A stretch of 17,468 bases of DNA from CAZCJA01 sp964499015 (GCA_964499015.1 CAZCJA010000048.1:1-17468); one strand, 5' to 3'. Positions 6,683 to 14,281 are shown, numbered from the stretch's first letter. Numbers and translations: made by a program. Notes: generated by a model not told the origin, from the letters alone.

Positions 6683-7345
6683 ATGTTCTCCCTATGGAAC
6701 TGGCTGAAAAGCCTTTTTCGCCCCAAACATCACGCGGGCATGCGCGATTGGCGCTGGCCCACGCGCGAACAAATTAACGCGCTCCCTCCTTATAATGGGC
6801 TGCGGCTGGATGACATCCTCGTGGTCTCGACGCCGCAGGCCGCCCAGCGCGCACGCGAGGAATTGCTGCGCGAAGCGGTGCTCGGGTTCGACACCGAATC
6901 CAAGCCCACGTTCGTCAAAGGCCAGGTGTCCACCGGGCCGCACGTCGCCCAGTTCTCCTCGCGCCGGCGCGGCTACGTGCTGCCGCTTCACCTTCAAGAA
7001 GGACGGGACGTGGTACGCGAGGTGATGTGCAATGAAACCATCATGAAGGTGGGATTCGGCCTGCGCGATGATTTGAAAAAACTGCCGGCCAAATTGAACA
7101 TCGAACTCAAAAACGTCTATGACGTGGAGAACCTGTTCGCTGAGAAGGGCTACGGCCGCGGCGTGGGCGTGAAGGTGGGCGTGGCGCTCGTGTTCAAGAA
7201 ACGTTTTTTGAAGTCAAAAAAAATTGGGACGTCCAACTGGATGAACCGCCATCTTTCCACCGCGCAGATCCTCTACGCGGCCAACGACGCCTACGCGGCG
7301 ATCCAGGTGTATCAGGCGCTTAAGGATTCTTCCAGGCGCGGATAG
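6683..7345 (+). CDS. RNase D-like 3'-5' exonuclease domain protein
   Basis: This 220-residue protein has a DEDDy exonuclease fold. Exo I is 'VLGFDTESKPTF' (Asp70, Glu72); exo II is 'MKVGFGLRDDLKKL' (Asp129 or Asp130); exo III is 'YAANDAYAAIQVY' (Tyr198-x3-Asp202). All four metal-binding acids and the tyrosine are therefore present. The leading 'INALPPYNGLRLDDILVV' segment is typical of the stand-alone bacterial 3'-5' exonuclease proteins, which lack the HRDC domains of RNase D. It probably trims RNA or single-stranded DNA; the substrate is unknown. The last 34 bp overlap the 3' end of the reductase gene on the opposite strand. The start at 6683 lies 21 bp after the lipocalin stop. Confidence 0.88.
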   Translation: MFSLWNWLKSLFRPKHHAGMRDWRWPTREQINALPPYNGLRLDDILVVSTPQAAQRAREELLREAVLGFDTESKPTFVKGQVSTGPHVAQFSSRRRGYVLPLHLQEGRDVVREVMCNETIMKVGFGLRDDLKKLPAKLNIELKNVYDVENLFAEKGYGRGVGVKVGVALVFKKRFLKSKKIGTSNWMNRHLSTAQILYAANDAYAAIQVYQALKDSSRRG

Positions 7346-8409
7346 TCGGTGTAGCCTTTCTCTCCCGGCGTGTAAAACGTGGCCGTGTCCGGCTTGTTGA
7401 GCGGCGCGTTGCGCTCGAAACGCTGCGGCAGATCCGGATTCGCCAAAAAGGGAACGCCGAACGCCACCAAATCCGCCACGTCGTCGTTGATCACCGCTTC
7501 CGCGCTTTCTCTGTTGAACTGATCGTTAATGATCACCACGCCCGTATACAATTGGCGGAAATGGTCAATCGGCACGGGCTTGCGGCCGTGGCGCTCGTCG
7601 GCTTTGGTGCCGCGGCGAAAATGGATATAGGCGACGCCGATCGCGTGGAGCAATTCCACCGCCGCCGTAAAGGTGGCCTTCGGATCGGCATCGGACATAT
7701 CGTTGAACGCGCCGTTGGGCGAAAGACGAACACCCACACGGTCTTCTCCCCACACGTCCACCACCGCGGTCGTCACCTCGTCGAGAAAACGAATGCGGTT
7801 CTCAACGGAGCCGCCGTACTCGTCGGTGCGCTGATTGGTTCCGCTCTGTAAGAATTGGTCGATCAAGTATCCGTTGGCCGCGTGAATTTCAACGCCGTCG
7901 AAACCCGCGTCCTTGGCGTTCTGCGCGGCGCGTCCGTATTGCTTAACAATCTCCTTGATCTCGCTCAACTCAAGCGCACGCGGCGTTTCAAACGGCTTCA
8001 TTCCCTCAACGGTATGAACTTGCCCTTTCGGCGCGATGGCTGACGGCGCCACCGGCAAGCTTTTGTTCGGTTGGAAGAGCGAATGCGAAATGCGGCCGAC
8101 ATGCCACAACTGCAGAAAAATTTTCCCGCCCGCCTTGTGCACCGCCTCGGTGACGAGTCTCCATCCGGCCACTTGCTCAGGCGAATGAATTCCCGGCGTG
8201 CTGACGTAGCCTTGTCCCTCCGGCATGATCTGTGTGGCTTCCGTAATGAGAAGGCCTGCGGAGGCGCGCTGTTCGTAATACGTGGCCATGAGAGGCGTTG
8301 GCACATTGCCTTCGGCGGCGCGGCAGCGCGTCATCGGCGCCATGACCATGCGGTTCGTCAATTGGTTGGGGCCGACTTCAAACGGTGAAAACAAAACGGA
8401 TGTGCTCAT
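7312..8409 (-). CDS. Old Yellow Enzyme family alkene reductase (NemA-like)
   Basis: This 365-residue FMN-dependent NAD(P)H:alkene reductase reduces activated C=C bonds (quinones, enones, maleimides) and in relatives also nitro compounds and nitrate esters. The flavin region 'MAPMTRCRA' is at 23-31. His176 and Asn179 in 'EIHAANGYLIDQF' are the substrate-binding pair, and Tyr181 is the likely proton donor (OYE1 His191, Asn194, Tyr196). 'NQRTDEYGGSVENR' and 'DLVAFGVPFLANPDL' complete the family pattern, and the length is typical. The gene has a strong Shine-Dalgarno (AAGGAG) and its ATG overlaps the upstream glycosyltransferase stop by 4 bp (8406-8409). It is last in a five-gene operon and overlaps the exonuclease tail by 34 bp. 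NemA is the nearest named relative, but the physiological substrate is unknown. Confidence 0.93.
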   Translation of the reverse strand: MSTSVLFSPFEVGPNQLTNRMVMAPMTRCRAAEGNVPTPLMATYYEQRASAGLLITEATQIMPEGQGYVSTPGIHSPEQVAGWRLVTEAVHKAGGKIFLQLWHVGRISHSLFQPNKSLPVAPSAIAPKGQVHTVEGMKPFETPRALELSEIKEIVKQYGRAAQNAKDAGFDGVEIHAANGYLIDQFLQSGTNQRTDEYGGSVENRIRFLDEVTTAVVDVWGEDRVGVRLSPNGAFNDMSDADPKATFTAAVELLHAIGVAYIHFRRGTKADERHGRKPVPIDHFRQLYTGVVIINDQFNRESAEAVINDDVADLVAFGVPFLANPDLPQRFERNAPLNKPDTATFYTPGEKGYTDYPRLEESLSA

Positions 8410-9656
8410 GGGAGACTCCTTTCAATTTGGTCGCATGCGGCCGCAACGCCGTTTTCGGCGCGGATCAACCGGCCAAGTTCGGCTGCGCGATCGATCATAG
8501 CTTCATTTTGCAGCAACGGCGCAATTGCTTTTACCAGCCGCCGCGCGCTCACCCGGCCGCGGAGCGCGCTGCCCGCCCCGATCCGTACCACGTGGTCCGC
8601 GTTATCGAATTGATCGTTGGCGAACGGTGTGACGAGCTGCGGGCGTCCGCCGCGCAGCGCCTGGGCCGTTGTGCCCACGCCGCCCGAATGGACAACCACC
8701 GCGGCGCGTTCAAAGAGTGGCGGAAACGACGCCCAATTGACCGCTCTAATGGAAGGCGGCAATGACTTGGAAAGTTCCGCCGCGTTCTGGCCCGCGACCA
8801 GAACGGCGCGTCGCCCGAGCTTCAACGCCGCTTCGGCGGCCTGATGGTAGAAGTCCCCGGCGTCCATCACCGCCGAGCTGCCCAACGTGAAAACGAGCGG
8901 CGCCTCGCCGTGTTCGAGAAAATCCGCGAGCTCCGCGTCCAGCGGCGTGGTCACGTCGTCGATAAAGGGAAAACCGCAAACAATGGCTTTCGGCGGCCAA
9001 TCCGGCTGCGGCGCGGCAAAATGTTTGGAGAACATCACCAGCACGCCGTGCGGCGAGTGCTGGCCTTCCCACAGCGGATCTTCTCCCGGCGCCAAACCCA
9101 GGTCGCGGCGAAAGTCGCGAACGGGCCGGCTCCACGAGGCGGAAACTTTTTTGGCGCAGCGCGCCAAAACGCCGTTTACGCGCGGGCCGAGCGGCCGCAG
9201 CCAGTCGGCGAGCCACGGCGCTTGCGGCAAAACAGGAAAATCGTGGCCGGAGAAAAAAATAAGCGGCGACAACACCATCGAAAGCCACGGCTTGCGCAGT
9301 TTTTCCCCCAGAATCGGCACCGCGTAGGTGAGCACGTGCGAAATGAGCAGGTCCGACTCTTTGGCGGCGGCTTCCAAGTCGGCGTACATGTCGCGCACCA
9401 CCGGCATCACCAGTTCGCGAACGATGGCCTCGGAGCCGCGCCGCGGATCCATCACTTTTTTCACGAGCGCCTTGTCGTCGAGGCTCGCGTCTGGATGCAG
9501 CGGAATGAAGTGAACGCCCTGTTTTTCGATGACCTCGCGGAAGTACGAGGACGTGGCGAGCGTGCAATCATGCCCGCGGCGCCGGAGTTCTTTGGCCAGC
9601 GCCAGAGACGGATTCACGTCGCCATAGGAGCCGATCGCGGCAAAAAGAATTTTCAT
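8406..9656 (-). CDS. GT1-family glycosyltransferase (UGT/MGT type)
   Basis: This 416-residue cytoplasmic GT-B glycosyltransferase should use a nucleotide sugar to glycosylate a small hydrophobic acceptor. The N-terminal Rossmann domain opens with 'MKILFAAIGSYGDVNPSLAL', as in the sterol and macrolide glycosyltransferase group. The C-terminal donor-binding signature 'HSGGVGTTAQALRGGRPQLV' lies near residues 323-342, followed by 'TPFANDQFDNADHV', with the Asp-Gln pair expected to contact the sugar. Start and stop overlap its neighbours by 4 bp on both sides (MFS at 9653-9656, reductase at 8406-8409), so translation is probably coupled. No Shine-Dalgarno is seen. Possible roles are drug inactivation, glycolipid synthesis or natural-product tailoring; the exporter and reductase neighbours favour a small-molecule substrate, which is inference. 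Confidence 0.9.
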   Translation of the reverse strand: MKILFAAIGSYGDVNPSLALAKELRRRGHDCTLATSSYFREVIEKQGVHFIPLHPDASLDDKALVKKVMDPRRGSEAIVRELVMPVVRDMYADLEAAAKESDLLISHVLTYAVPILGEKLRKPWLSMVLSPLIFFSGHDFPVLPQAPWLADWLRPLGPRVNGVLARCAKKVSASWSRPVRDFRRDLGLAPGEDPLWEGQHSPHGVLVMFSKHFAAPQPDWPPKAIVCGFPFIDDVTTPLDAELADFLEHGEAPLVFTLGSSAVMDAGDFYHQAAEAALKLGRRAVLVAGQNAAELSKSLPPSIRAVNWASFPPLFERAAVVVHSGGVGTTAQALRGGRPQLVTPFANDQFDNADHVVRIGAGSALRGRVSARRLVKAIAPLLQNEAMIDRAAELGRLIRAENGVAAACDQIERSLP

Positions 9657-10840
9657 CGCTTGTTATCGAGCGAGAGCATCGCCATCAGGCCCGCGCCCGC
9701 AAGAGCAAAGGCGGCGCTCGCCGCAAACGCGGTTGGCGATCCGTGTGTTTTCCATAAAAATCCAAACAACAAACTGGCCGGCAGCATTCCCAGTCCTTCG
9801 ACTAAATTTTGCAAGCCGAACGCGCGGCCGCGCGCCGCGGCCGGGACCATCTCCGCGACAAGGGCGCGCTCCGGGCTCTCCGTCAGGCCGTAATACAGCC
9901 CATAAACGAGAAAAATGCCGACGGCGACAGCGGTTGAGGTTGCCAGGCCGAGCGCGAGATAAACCGCCGCGTACAACAGCCAGCCGCTGATGATCACCGG
10001 GCGGCGGCCCAACCGGTCGGAGAGCGCTCCGCCCAGAAACGACGTGGACGATTTCACCACATGCAGGCCCGACCACAGCAGCGGGATGGCCGGGGCGGGC
10101 ACGCCGGCGTCGGCCAGTTTCAGCAAAAGAAACGCGTCGCTCGAGCCGCCGAGAGTAAAAACAAAAATGACGGCCAGATAACGTTTAAAACCGGCGGGCA
10201 GTTCAACCGGCGCGGCGGCGTCACCGGGAAACTCCTCCGGAGCGGCCGGTGATTTTTTATGCGCCCAATGGGCCAGCGCGATGCAAAAAACGGCGACCAG
10301 CCCGGGAACGACGGAGGCCAGAAACAACGCGCGCAACTCTCCCGGAAAAAAGAAAAGAAATGCCGCCGCGAGCAGCGGGCCCGTTACCGCGCCGGCGTGG
10401 TCCATCGCGCGATGAAACCCGTACGCGCGGCCCCGCGTTTCGGGGGCGACCAAACCGGCCAACCACGCGTCCCGGGGCGCGGTGCGCATGCCCTTGCCGA
10501 TGCGGTCGGTAAAACGCAAGCCGAGCACATGCCACGGCGCCGTCGCCAGGCCGATGAGCGGGCGGACGGTGTTGGCCAGCGTGTAGCCGCCGATAACGAA
10601 GCGCGTGCGCTTCTTGGCCTTGTCGGACCACCATCCGAAGAAATATTTGGTGAACGCCGCCGTTGATTCGGCCACCCCTTCGACCAGGCCGACAAACATA
10701 AAGGAAGCACCGAGCGTCGACGTCAGAAAAATGGGCAACAGCGGATAGACGATTTCACTGGCGGCGTCGGTGAAAAAACTGGCCAGGCCGAGGAAGAACA
10801 GCGGGCGGGAAACTTTGAAGGGAATGATTGGCGCAGCCAT
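9653..10840 (-). CDS. MFS transporter (drug-exporter type)
   Basis: This 395-residue protein has about 12 membrane helices split by a cytoplasmic loop around residues 190-220. The segment 'FTDRIGKGMRTAPRDAWLAG' after helix 4, with 'RGRAYGFHRAMDHAGAVTGP' behind it, is typical of a large MFS subgroup annotated as efflux proteins. The second-half copy of motif A is 'GGALSDRLGRRPVI'. The gene starts 7 bp after the Gre-factor stop and overlaps the glycosyltransferase start by 4 bp. No Shine-Dalgarno is visible at 10840, so coupled translation is likely. The substrate could be the product of the adjacent glycosyltransferase, but nothing in the sequence proves it. Confidence 0.9.
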   Translation of the reverse strand: MAAPIIPFKVSRPLFFLGLASFFTDAASEIVYPLLPIFLTSTLGASFMFVGLVEGVAESTAAFTKYFFGWWSDKAKKRTRFVIGGYTLANTVRPLIGLATAPWHVLGLRFTDRIGKGMRTAPRDAWLAGLVAPETRGRAYGFHRAMDHAGAVTGPLLAAAFLFFFPGELRALFLASVVPGLVAVFCIALAHWAHKKSPAAPEEFPGDAAAPVELPAGFKRYLAVIFVFTLGGSSDAFLLLKLADAGVPAPAIPLLWSGLHVVKSSTSFLGGALSDRLGRRPVIISGWLLYAAVYLALGLATSTAVAVGIFLVYGLYYGLTESPERALVAEMVPAAARGRAFGLQNLVEGLGMLPASLLFGFLWKTHGSPTAFAASAAFALAGAGLMAMLSLDNKR

Positions 10841-10847
10841 GCGGTCT

Positions 10848-11306
10848 TTAATACGCGACGTTGACGATCATGAACTGCTCGATGCCGGCGGGACCATTCC
10901 AAGAGATCCCGTCGCCGGGTTTGGCGCCGAGCATCGCCTGCGCGATCGGGGCGGTGTACGGCAGTTTTGTCCTATCGCCGCGCGCCTCATCTTCTCCGAC
11001 GATCTGGAAAAATTTTTCCTGGCCCGCGTCATCCTTATACGTCACGTGCGCGCCAAAACGGATTTCTTTCCCGCTGCCCTGCGGGACCAGTATCGCGGCG
11101 GTGATGCGCGCCTCGATGTAGCGCAGATCGCGGTCGATGGCTTTTATTTCATCGGGGCCGGCGGTTTTTTTGCGCGCCAGAAGAGCCCGGCCTTCATCAT
11201 GCAGAAGCTCAAGACCGCGCGGCGTGACGTAATTGGGCGCCGTCGAAACCGGGCGCTCCGGCGTATCGTCCCCGGCGTCGTCTTCTTTGGTGAACGCGCG
11301 GCTCAT
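10848..11306 (-). CDS. GreA/GreB-family transcription factor with shortened coiled coil
   Basis: This 152-residue protein combines a short N-terminal helical hairpin (residues ~28-72) with a Gre C-terminal domain: 'IRFGAHVTYKDDAGQEKFFQIVGEDEA' and 'PYTAPIAQAMLGAKPGDGI', matching GreB's 'FGAWVEI..' and 'SPMARALLKKEEGD' regions. Gre factors bind the RNA polymerase secondary channel and use acidic residues at the coiled-coil tip to stimulate transcript cleavage. Compared with E. coli GreB, about 22 residues of the coil are missing here, including the GDxSENADY tip. The turn is instead 'KKTAGPDEIK', which keeps one Asp and one Glu. The 'MSRAFTKEDD' start with a long acidic lead and 'NYVTPRGLELL' is seen in a recognised short Gre subfamily. 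It sits 7 bp after doxX and 7 bp before the MFS gene. Confidence 0.87.
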   Translation of the reverse strand: MSRAFTKEDDAGDDTPERPVSTAPNYVTPRGLELLHDEGRALLARKKTAGPDEIKAIDRDLRYIEARITAAILVPQGSGKEIRFGAHVTYKDDAGQEKFFQIVGEDEARGDRTKLPYTAPIAQAMLGAKPGDGISWNGPAGIEQFMIVNVAY

Positions 11307-11313
11307 GCGTCAA

Positions 11314-11715
11314 TTATTGGTGCTTGCAGCACTTGGAATCGAGGGAGAAGCGGCCGGCGCCCGTGAAAATGAGGCCGAGCGACACCGCGCCGTATAGATA
11401 CGCCAGCTCTTTGACCTTAAACGGATCGTTGGCGTGAACGATAAAGAACGCGACGCACATGGTGATCAGAACGAACAGGGCGGCGGCGCGCGTCATGCAG
11501 CCGGCCGCAATCAAGAGGCCGCCCGCGAATTCAGACAGGGCCGCGGCCCAGGCGAAAACGACCGGCAGGGGAAAACCCATCGAACCGACGCCATCAACCA
11601 TTTGCGCCATATTGCCGCCGAAAATTTTGGCGTAACCGTGGCTCGCCATCGCGAGACCCATGAAGAGCCGTATAAGAAGAAGTCCCGCGTCCGTGCTTTT
11701 AACAATGTTGATCAT
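11314..11715 (-). CDS. DoxX-family membrane protein
   Basis: This 133-residue protein has four predicted membrane helices in the usual DoxX arrangement, including 'LLLIRLFMGLAMASHGYAKIFGG' at the start and 'LSEFAGGLLIAAGCMTRAAAL' in the middle. DoxX proteins are associated with thiol and redox homeostasis; in mycobacteria one belongs to a membrane oxidoreductase complex. The tail ends with vicinal cysteines (Cys129-Cys130), followed by Lys-His-Gln, which could be redox active or bind metal. The start at 11715 has a strong Shine-Dalgarno (GGGAGG). It is the first gene of the five-gene operon, whose promoter should lie in 11716-11820. Confidence 0.88.
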   Translation of the reverse strand: MINIVKSTDAGLLLIRLFMGLAMASHGYAKIFGGNMAQMVDGVGSMGFPLPVVFAWAAALSEFAGGLLIAAGCMTRAAALFVLITMCVAFFIVHANDPFKVKELAYLYGAVSLGLIFTGAGRFSLDSKCCKHQ

Positions 11716-11759
11716 AAATTTCCTCCCTCGTTTTCAATCCGTTTTTTCCACACAGGCAG

Positions 11760-11765
11760 ATCTTA
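11760..11765 (-). promoter_or_regulatory. Possible -10 element of the doxX operon
   Basis: TAAGAT on the minus strand, 44 nt upstream of doxX, is the best -10-like hexamer found. There is no convincing -35. It lies next to the palindrome at 11769-11780, which would fall in its spacer. Confidence 0.3.
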
Positions 11766-11768
11766 GGA

Positions 11769-11780
11769 TTTTCATGAAAA
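11769..11780. promoter_or_regulatory. Perfect 12-bp palindrome between doxX and the PDZ lipoprotein
   Basis: TTTTCATGAAAA is its own reverse complement and lies in the 105-bp divergent intergenic region, between the candidate -10 elements of the two units. A repressor bound here could control either side. No regulator gene is adjacent. Confidence 0.35.
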
Positions 11781-11810
11781 AGGGCCGACACTTTTTACCG
11801 TCGTCACGCG

Positions 11811-11816
11811 TATAAC
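11811..11816 (+). promoter_or_regulatory. -10 element immediately before the PDZ lipoprotein start codon
   Basis: TATAAC ends 4 nt before the ATG at 11821, with no Shine-Dalgarno sequence. This is slightly closer than the ideal spacing for a +1 at the ATG, but still suggests a leaderless message. Confidence 0.4.
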
Positions 11817-11820
11817 CTGT

Positions 11821-12618
11821 ATGCGTCTTCTACTTATTACATTGATCGCCGCTTTGACTGCCGCTTGCGCCAACCCATATCGCTCCAATTTCAACTCGAT
11901 CCAAGACCGCTATCCACAATGGCTGGAGAGCCGGCTTGCGCCCAAGGCGGCCGCCCCGGACGTGGTGCAAACCGACGACATCCAGAAGGAAGGCTGGGGC
12001 TTGGTGGAGAAAGGTTATGTGATGATCGGCTTCTCGCGTTTCGATTTGCCGCAGATCAGCATTGATTTGGCGATCTCCGAAGGAAAAACACGCGGCGCCG
12101 ACATCGTTCTCGTGCAAAAAAGGTTTTCCAAGTCGCTCACCGAAACCGTGACCATGACCCAGTGGGGGCCGACCGAAACGACGGAATACCGGGAAGACAC
12201 CGGCATCTCCGGGGACCGCGGCACGCGCCGCGTCGACCGCCGCGTCTCCGTCACCACCACACGCGGCCCCGAAACGGTTTATGTGCCGCAGCAGGTGGAT
12301 TACTACGAGCATTCGGCGACCTACTGGCGGAAAGTGGAGCGCACGCTGTTCGGCGCGGTGGTGCAGGATTTGACCGACGAGCAAAAGGCGCGCTTGCAAA
12401 CCAACCGCGGCCTGTCCGTGCGCGCGCTGGTGACCGATTCCCCCGCGTTCCAAGCGGACCTGCTTAAAGGCGACATCATCCTCAAGATAGATGGCCAGCA
12501 GGTGCCGAGCGCACAGAAATTTTACGAGGGTTTGATTCAGAAGGCGGGTCAAGACGTGAAGTTGTCCATTCTGCGCAACGACAAGACAATCGAAAAAACC
12601 GTCCGCTTAAATCCCTGA
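11821..12618 (+). CDS. PDZ-domain lipoprotein
   Basis: This 265-residue lipoprotein has a short signal peptide (MRLLLITLIAALTAAC) with Cys16 as lipidation site, followed by Ala-Asn-Pro. Residues 58-102 hold 'GYVMIGFSRFDLPQISIDL' and 'GKTRGADIVLVQKRF', a module found in various lipoproteins of unknown role. A polar segment rich in Arg, Thr and Tyr follows (about 105-172). Residues ~176-264 form a PDZ domain of the HtrA/DegP type, with 'VRALVTDSPAFQADLLKGDI' leading into 'ILKIDGQQV'. No protease domain or catalytic Ser/His pair is present, so it is more likely a binding or scaffold protein than a protease. Its TGA stop abuts the stop of the opposite MFS gene exactly (TGATCA). Single-gene unit. 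Confidence 0.85.
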   Translation: MRLLLITLIAALTAACANPYRSNFNSIQDRYPQWLESRLAPKAAAPDVVQTDDIQKEGWGLVEKGYVMIGFSRFDLPQISIDLAISEGKTRGADIVLVQKRFSKSLTETVTMTQWGPTETTEYREDTGISGDRGTRRVDRRVSVTTTRGPETVYVPQQVDYYEHSATYWRKVERTLFGAVVQDLTDEQKARLQTNRGLSVRALVTDSPAFQADLLKGDIILKIDGQQVPSAQKFYEGLIQKAGQDVKLSILRNDKTIEKTVRLNP

Positions 12619-13905
12619 TCACTCCACTTCCGGCGCCGCCGGAATAATGCCGAGCGTCACGTACAGCGGCCGGATCTTTTCCCGGATTGTGGGAAGCCGC
12701 CGCTGAAACCAAACCGCGCCCGCCACACAGCAGGACCCGCCCAGACACAATGTCGCCGTCACTCCGATCCGCTCCGATAAAGCGCCCGCGAACAAGCTGC
12801 CGAGCGGCGTGGTCCCCAAAAACGCCATGATGAAAAAGCTCATCACGCGGCCGCGCTTGTCGTCATCGACAATCGTCTGCAGGATCGTGTTGCTGGCGCC
12901 CACCTGCACCATGAACGACGCGCCCACGATCACGAGCAAAATAAGCGACACCCACAGCGTACGCGAAAACGCGAACCCAATGAGCGCCAGGCCGAACACG
13001 GCCGCCGCGCGCGGAATCACGCCGCCCAAACCCAGCACGCTGGGCCGCGCGGCGAGCCACAAAGCGGCCAAAAGCGCGCCGCCGCCCGAGGCCGTCATCA
13101 AAAAACCAAGCGTGTGCGGACCGCCGCCCAAAATCCGTCCGGCGTAAATCGGCACGAGCACCGCGTACGGAAGCCCGACGAGACAGATAAGACCCGTCAG
13201 CGCGATCAGGGAGCGGATCGGCTCCGAACCCGACATGTAATTCCAGCCTTCGCGCAGCGCACCCCACGTGCCTTCTTTAAAGATGCGCGGTTCATATTTT
13301 TTTGTCAGGCGGATCATGAGCAGCGCGCCGATCACCGCGAGAAAGCTAACGCCGTCGATAAAAAAACACGCTCCTTCGCCAAGTCCGGCGATAATCAACC
13401 CGCCGGTCGCCGGTCCGACCAAACGCGCCGCGTTGAACATGGAGGAATTAAGCGCGATGGCATTGCTCAAATCTTTCTTGTCTTCGATGAGTTCGATCAC
13501 GAAAGATTGGCGGCACGGCATTTCAAACGCGTTTACGAAACCCTGGAAAACGGAGAGCGCGACGAGCCATGGGATGGTGATCTGGTGCGTGAGCGTGAGG
13601 TAGGCGAGCGCAAACGATTGCGCCATCGAGAGAACCTGCGTGGCCACAAGCAGGCGGTGGCGGTTCCAGCGGTCCACCGCGATGCCGGCGATGGGCGACA
13701 GCGCGAACGCGGGAAACTGGCTGGCGAAACCGACGAACCCCAGCAGAAGCGCCGAATCGGTCAGGCGGTAGACGAGCCAGCTCATGGCGGTGGTGCCCAT
13801 CCAGGTGCCGATCAGCGAAACAATTTGCCCGCCGAAAAAAAGCCGGTAGTTGCGCGAGCGCAGGGCCCGCAGCATGAATGAAAGACGGTTTGTGTCGGAA
13901 GTCAT
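12619..13905 (-). CDS. MFS transporter (EntS/MFS_3-like)
   Basis: This 428-residue protein has 12 predicted membrane helices. The opening 'LRALRSRNYRLFFGGQIVSLIGTWM' and the loop 'GIAVDRWNRHRLLVATQVL' are characteristic of the MFS_3 group that includes the enterobactin exporter EntS and many putative effluxers. A second motif, 'VDDDKRGRVMSFFIMAFLGT', occurs at the matching position in the C-terminal half. It belongs to a different MFS subfamily from the transporter at 9653-10840. Its ATG overlaps the stop of the small membrane protein gene by 4 bp (13902-13905), with no Shine-Dalgarno, implying coupled translation. Substrate unknown. Confidence 0.9.
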   Translation of the reverse strand: MTSDTNRLSFMLRALRSRNYRLFFGGQIVSLIGTWMGTTAMSWLVYRLTDSALLLGFVGFASQFPAFALSPIAGIAVDRWNRHRLLVATQVLSMAQSFALAYLTLTHQITIPWLVALSVFQGFVNAFEMPCRQSFVIELIEDKKDLSNAIALNSSMFNAARLVGPATGGLIIAGLGEGACFFIDGVSFLAVIGALLMIRLTKKYEPRIFKEGTWGALREGWNYMSGSEPIRSLIALTGLICLVGLPYAVLVPIYAGRILGGGPHTLGFLMTASGGGALLAALWLAARPSVLGLGGVIPRAAAVFGLALIGFAFSRTLWVSLILLVIVGASFMVQVGASNTILQTIVDDDKRGRVMSFFIMAFLGTTPLGSLFAGALSERIGVTATLCLGGSCCVAGAVWFQRRLPTIREKIRPLYVTLGIIPAAPEVE

Positions 13906-14255
13906 TTCGTCCGCAAGTTCTCCAGCATCGACTCGATGCGTTTCAGCCGCTCAAGCTGTTCGTTGGCGTGCGGGTTGCGCCGCGTGGCCAACTGATTGTA
14001 CGTTTCACTGTAGCGGACGATTTTGTCGAGGAAGAAACCGAACAACCATACGGCGAGAAAAGCGAACGGAACAATCACCGCGACCAGCATCCACGTGCGC
14101 GGAATGTTCGTGTAATAGCGGAGTTTGTCGCTCGCCGCGATCACGAGCAGCGTGAAATTGAGAAAAACAAAAAATTGGTGCCCCAAATCGAACCGGTACT
14201 TCTGATTAAGCAAGAACCATTTCCACTTGGACATCTCAGTTCGAACCGTTGTCAT
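13902..14255 (-). CDS. Small two-helix membrane protein, unknown function
   Basis: This 117-residue protein begins with a soluble stretch containing 'WKWFLLNQKYRFDLGHQFF', then two membrane helices (about residues 28-43 and 55-76), and ends with a charged helix ('NEQLERLKRIESMLENLRTK') likely to form a coiled coil. The start at 14255 has GGAGG about 9 nt upstream. The gene overlaps the downstream MFS gene by 4 bp and may encode an accessory or partner protein, though this rests only on context. I do not recognise a named family. Confidence 0.8.
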   Translation of the reverse strand: MTTVRTEMSKWKWFLLNQKYRFDLGHQFFVFLNFTLLVIAASDKLRYYTNIPRTWMLVAVIVPFAFLAVWLFGFFLDKIVRYSETYNQLATRRNPHANEQLERLKRIESMLENLRTK

Positions 14256-14273
14256 GGACGCATTCCTCCAGGA

Positions 14274-14281
14274 GTTATAAA
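14274..14281. promoter_or_regulatory. Possible shared bidirectional -10 (TTATAA core)
   Basis: The self-complementary core TTATAA (14275-14280) reads as TATAAA on the plus strand (14276-14281), 7 nt before the ATG at 14289, and as TATAAC on the minus strand (14279-14274), 18 nt before the ATG at 14255. The divergent genes are only 33 bp apart, so their promoters must be compressed. The minus-strand reading would start close to its own Shine-Dalgarno, so the plus-strand use is better supported. Confidence 0.4.

Noticed and set aside
7312..7345. Possible frameshift or assembly error at the exonuclease/reductase junction
   Set aside because: Both proteins end naturally just past their last conserved motifs (YxxxD helix; C-terminal tail of the reductase), and other convergent pairs in the window also overlap, so the overlap is taken as real.
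8844..9893. Plus-strand open frame of 349 codons opposite the glycosyltransferase and MFS genes
   Set aside because: Antisense shadow spanning two real genes; low-complexity basic product without recognisable motifs.
13114..13881. Plus-strand open frame of 255 codons opposite the MFS gene
   Set aside because: Highly charged, repetitive composition (Arg, Asp, His, Gln) and complete overlap with a convincing 12-helix MFS protein.
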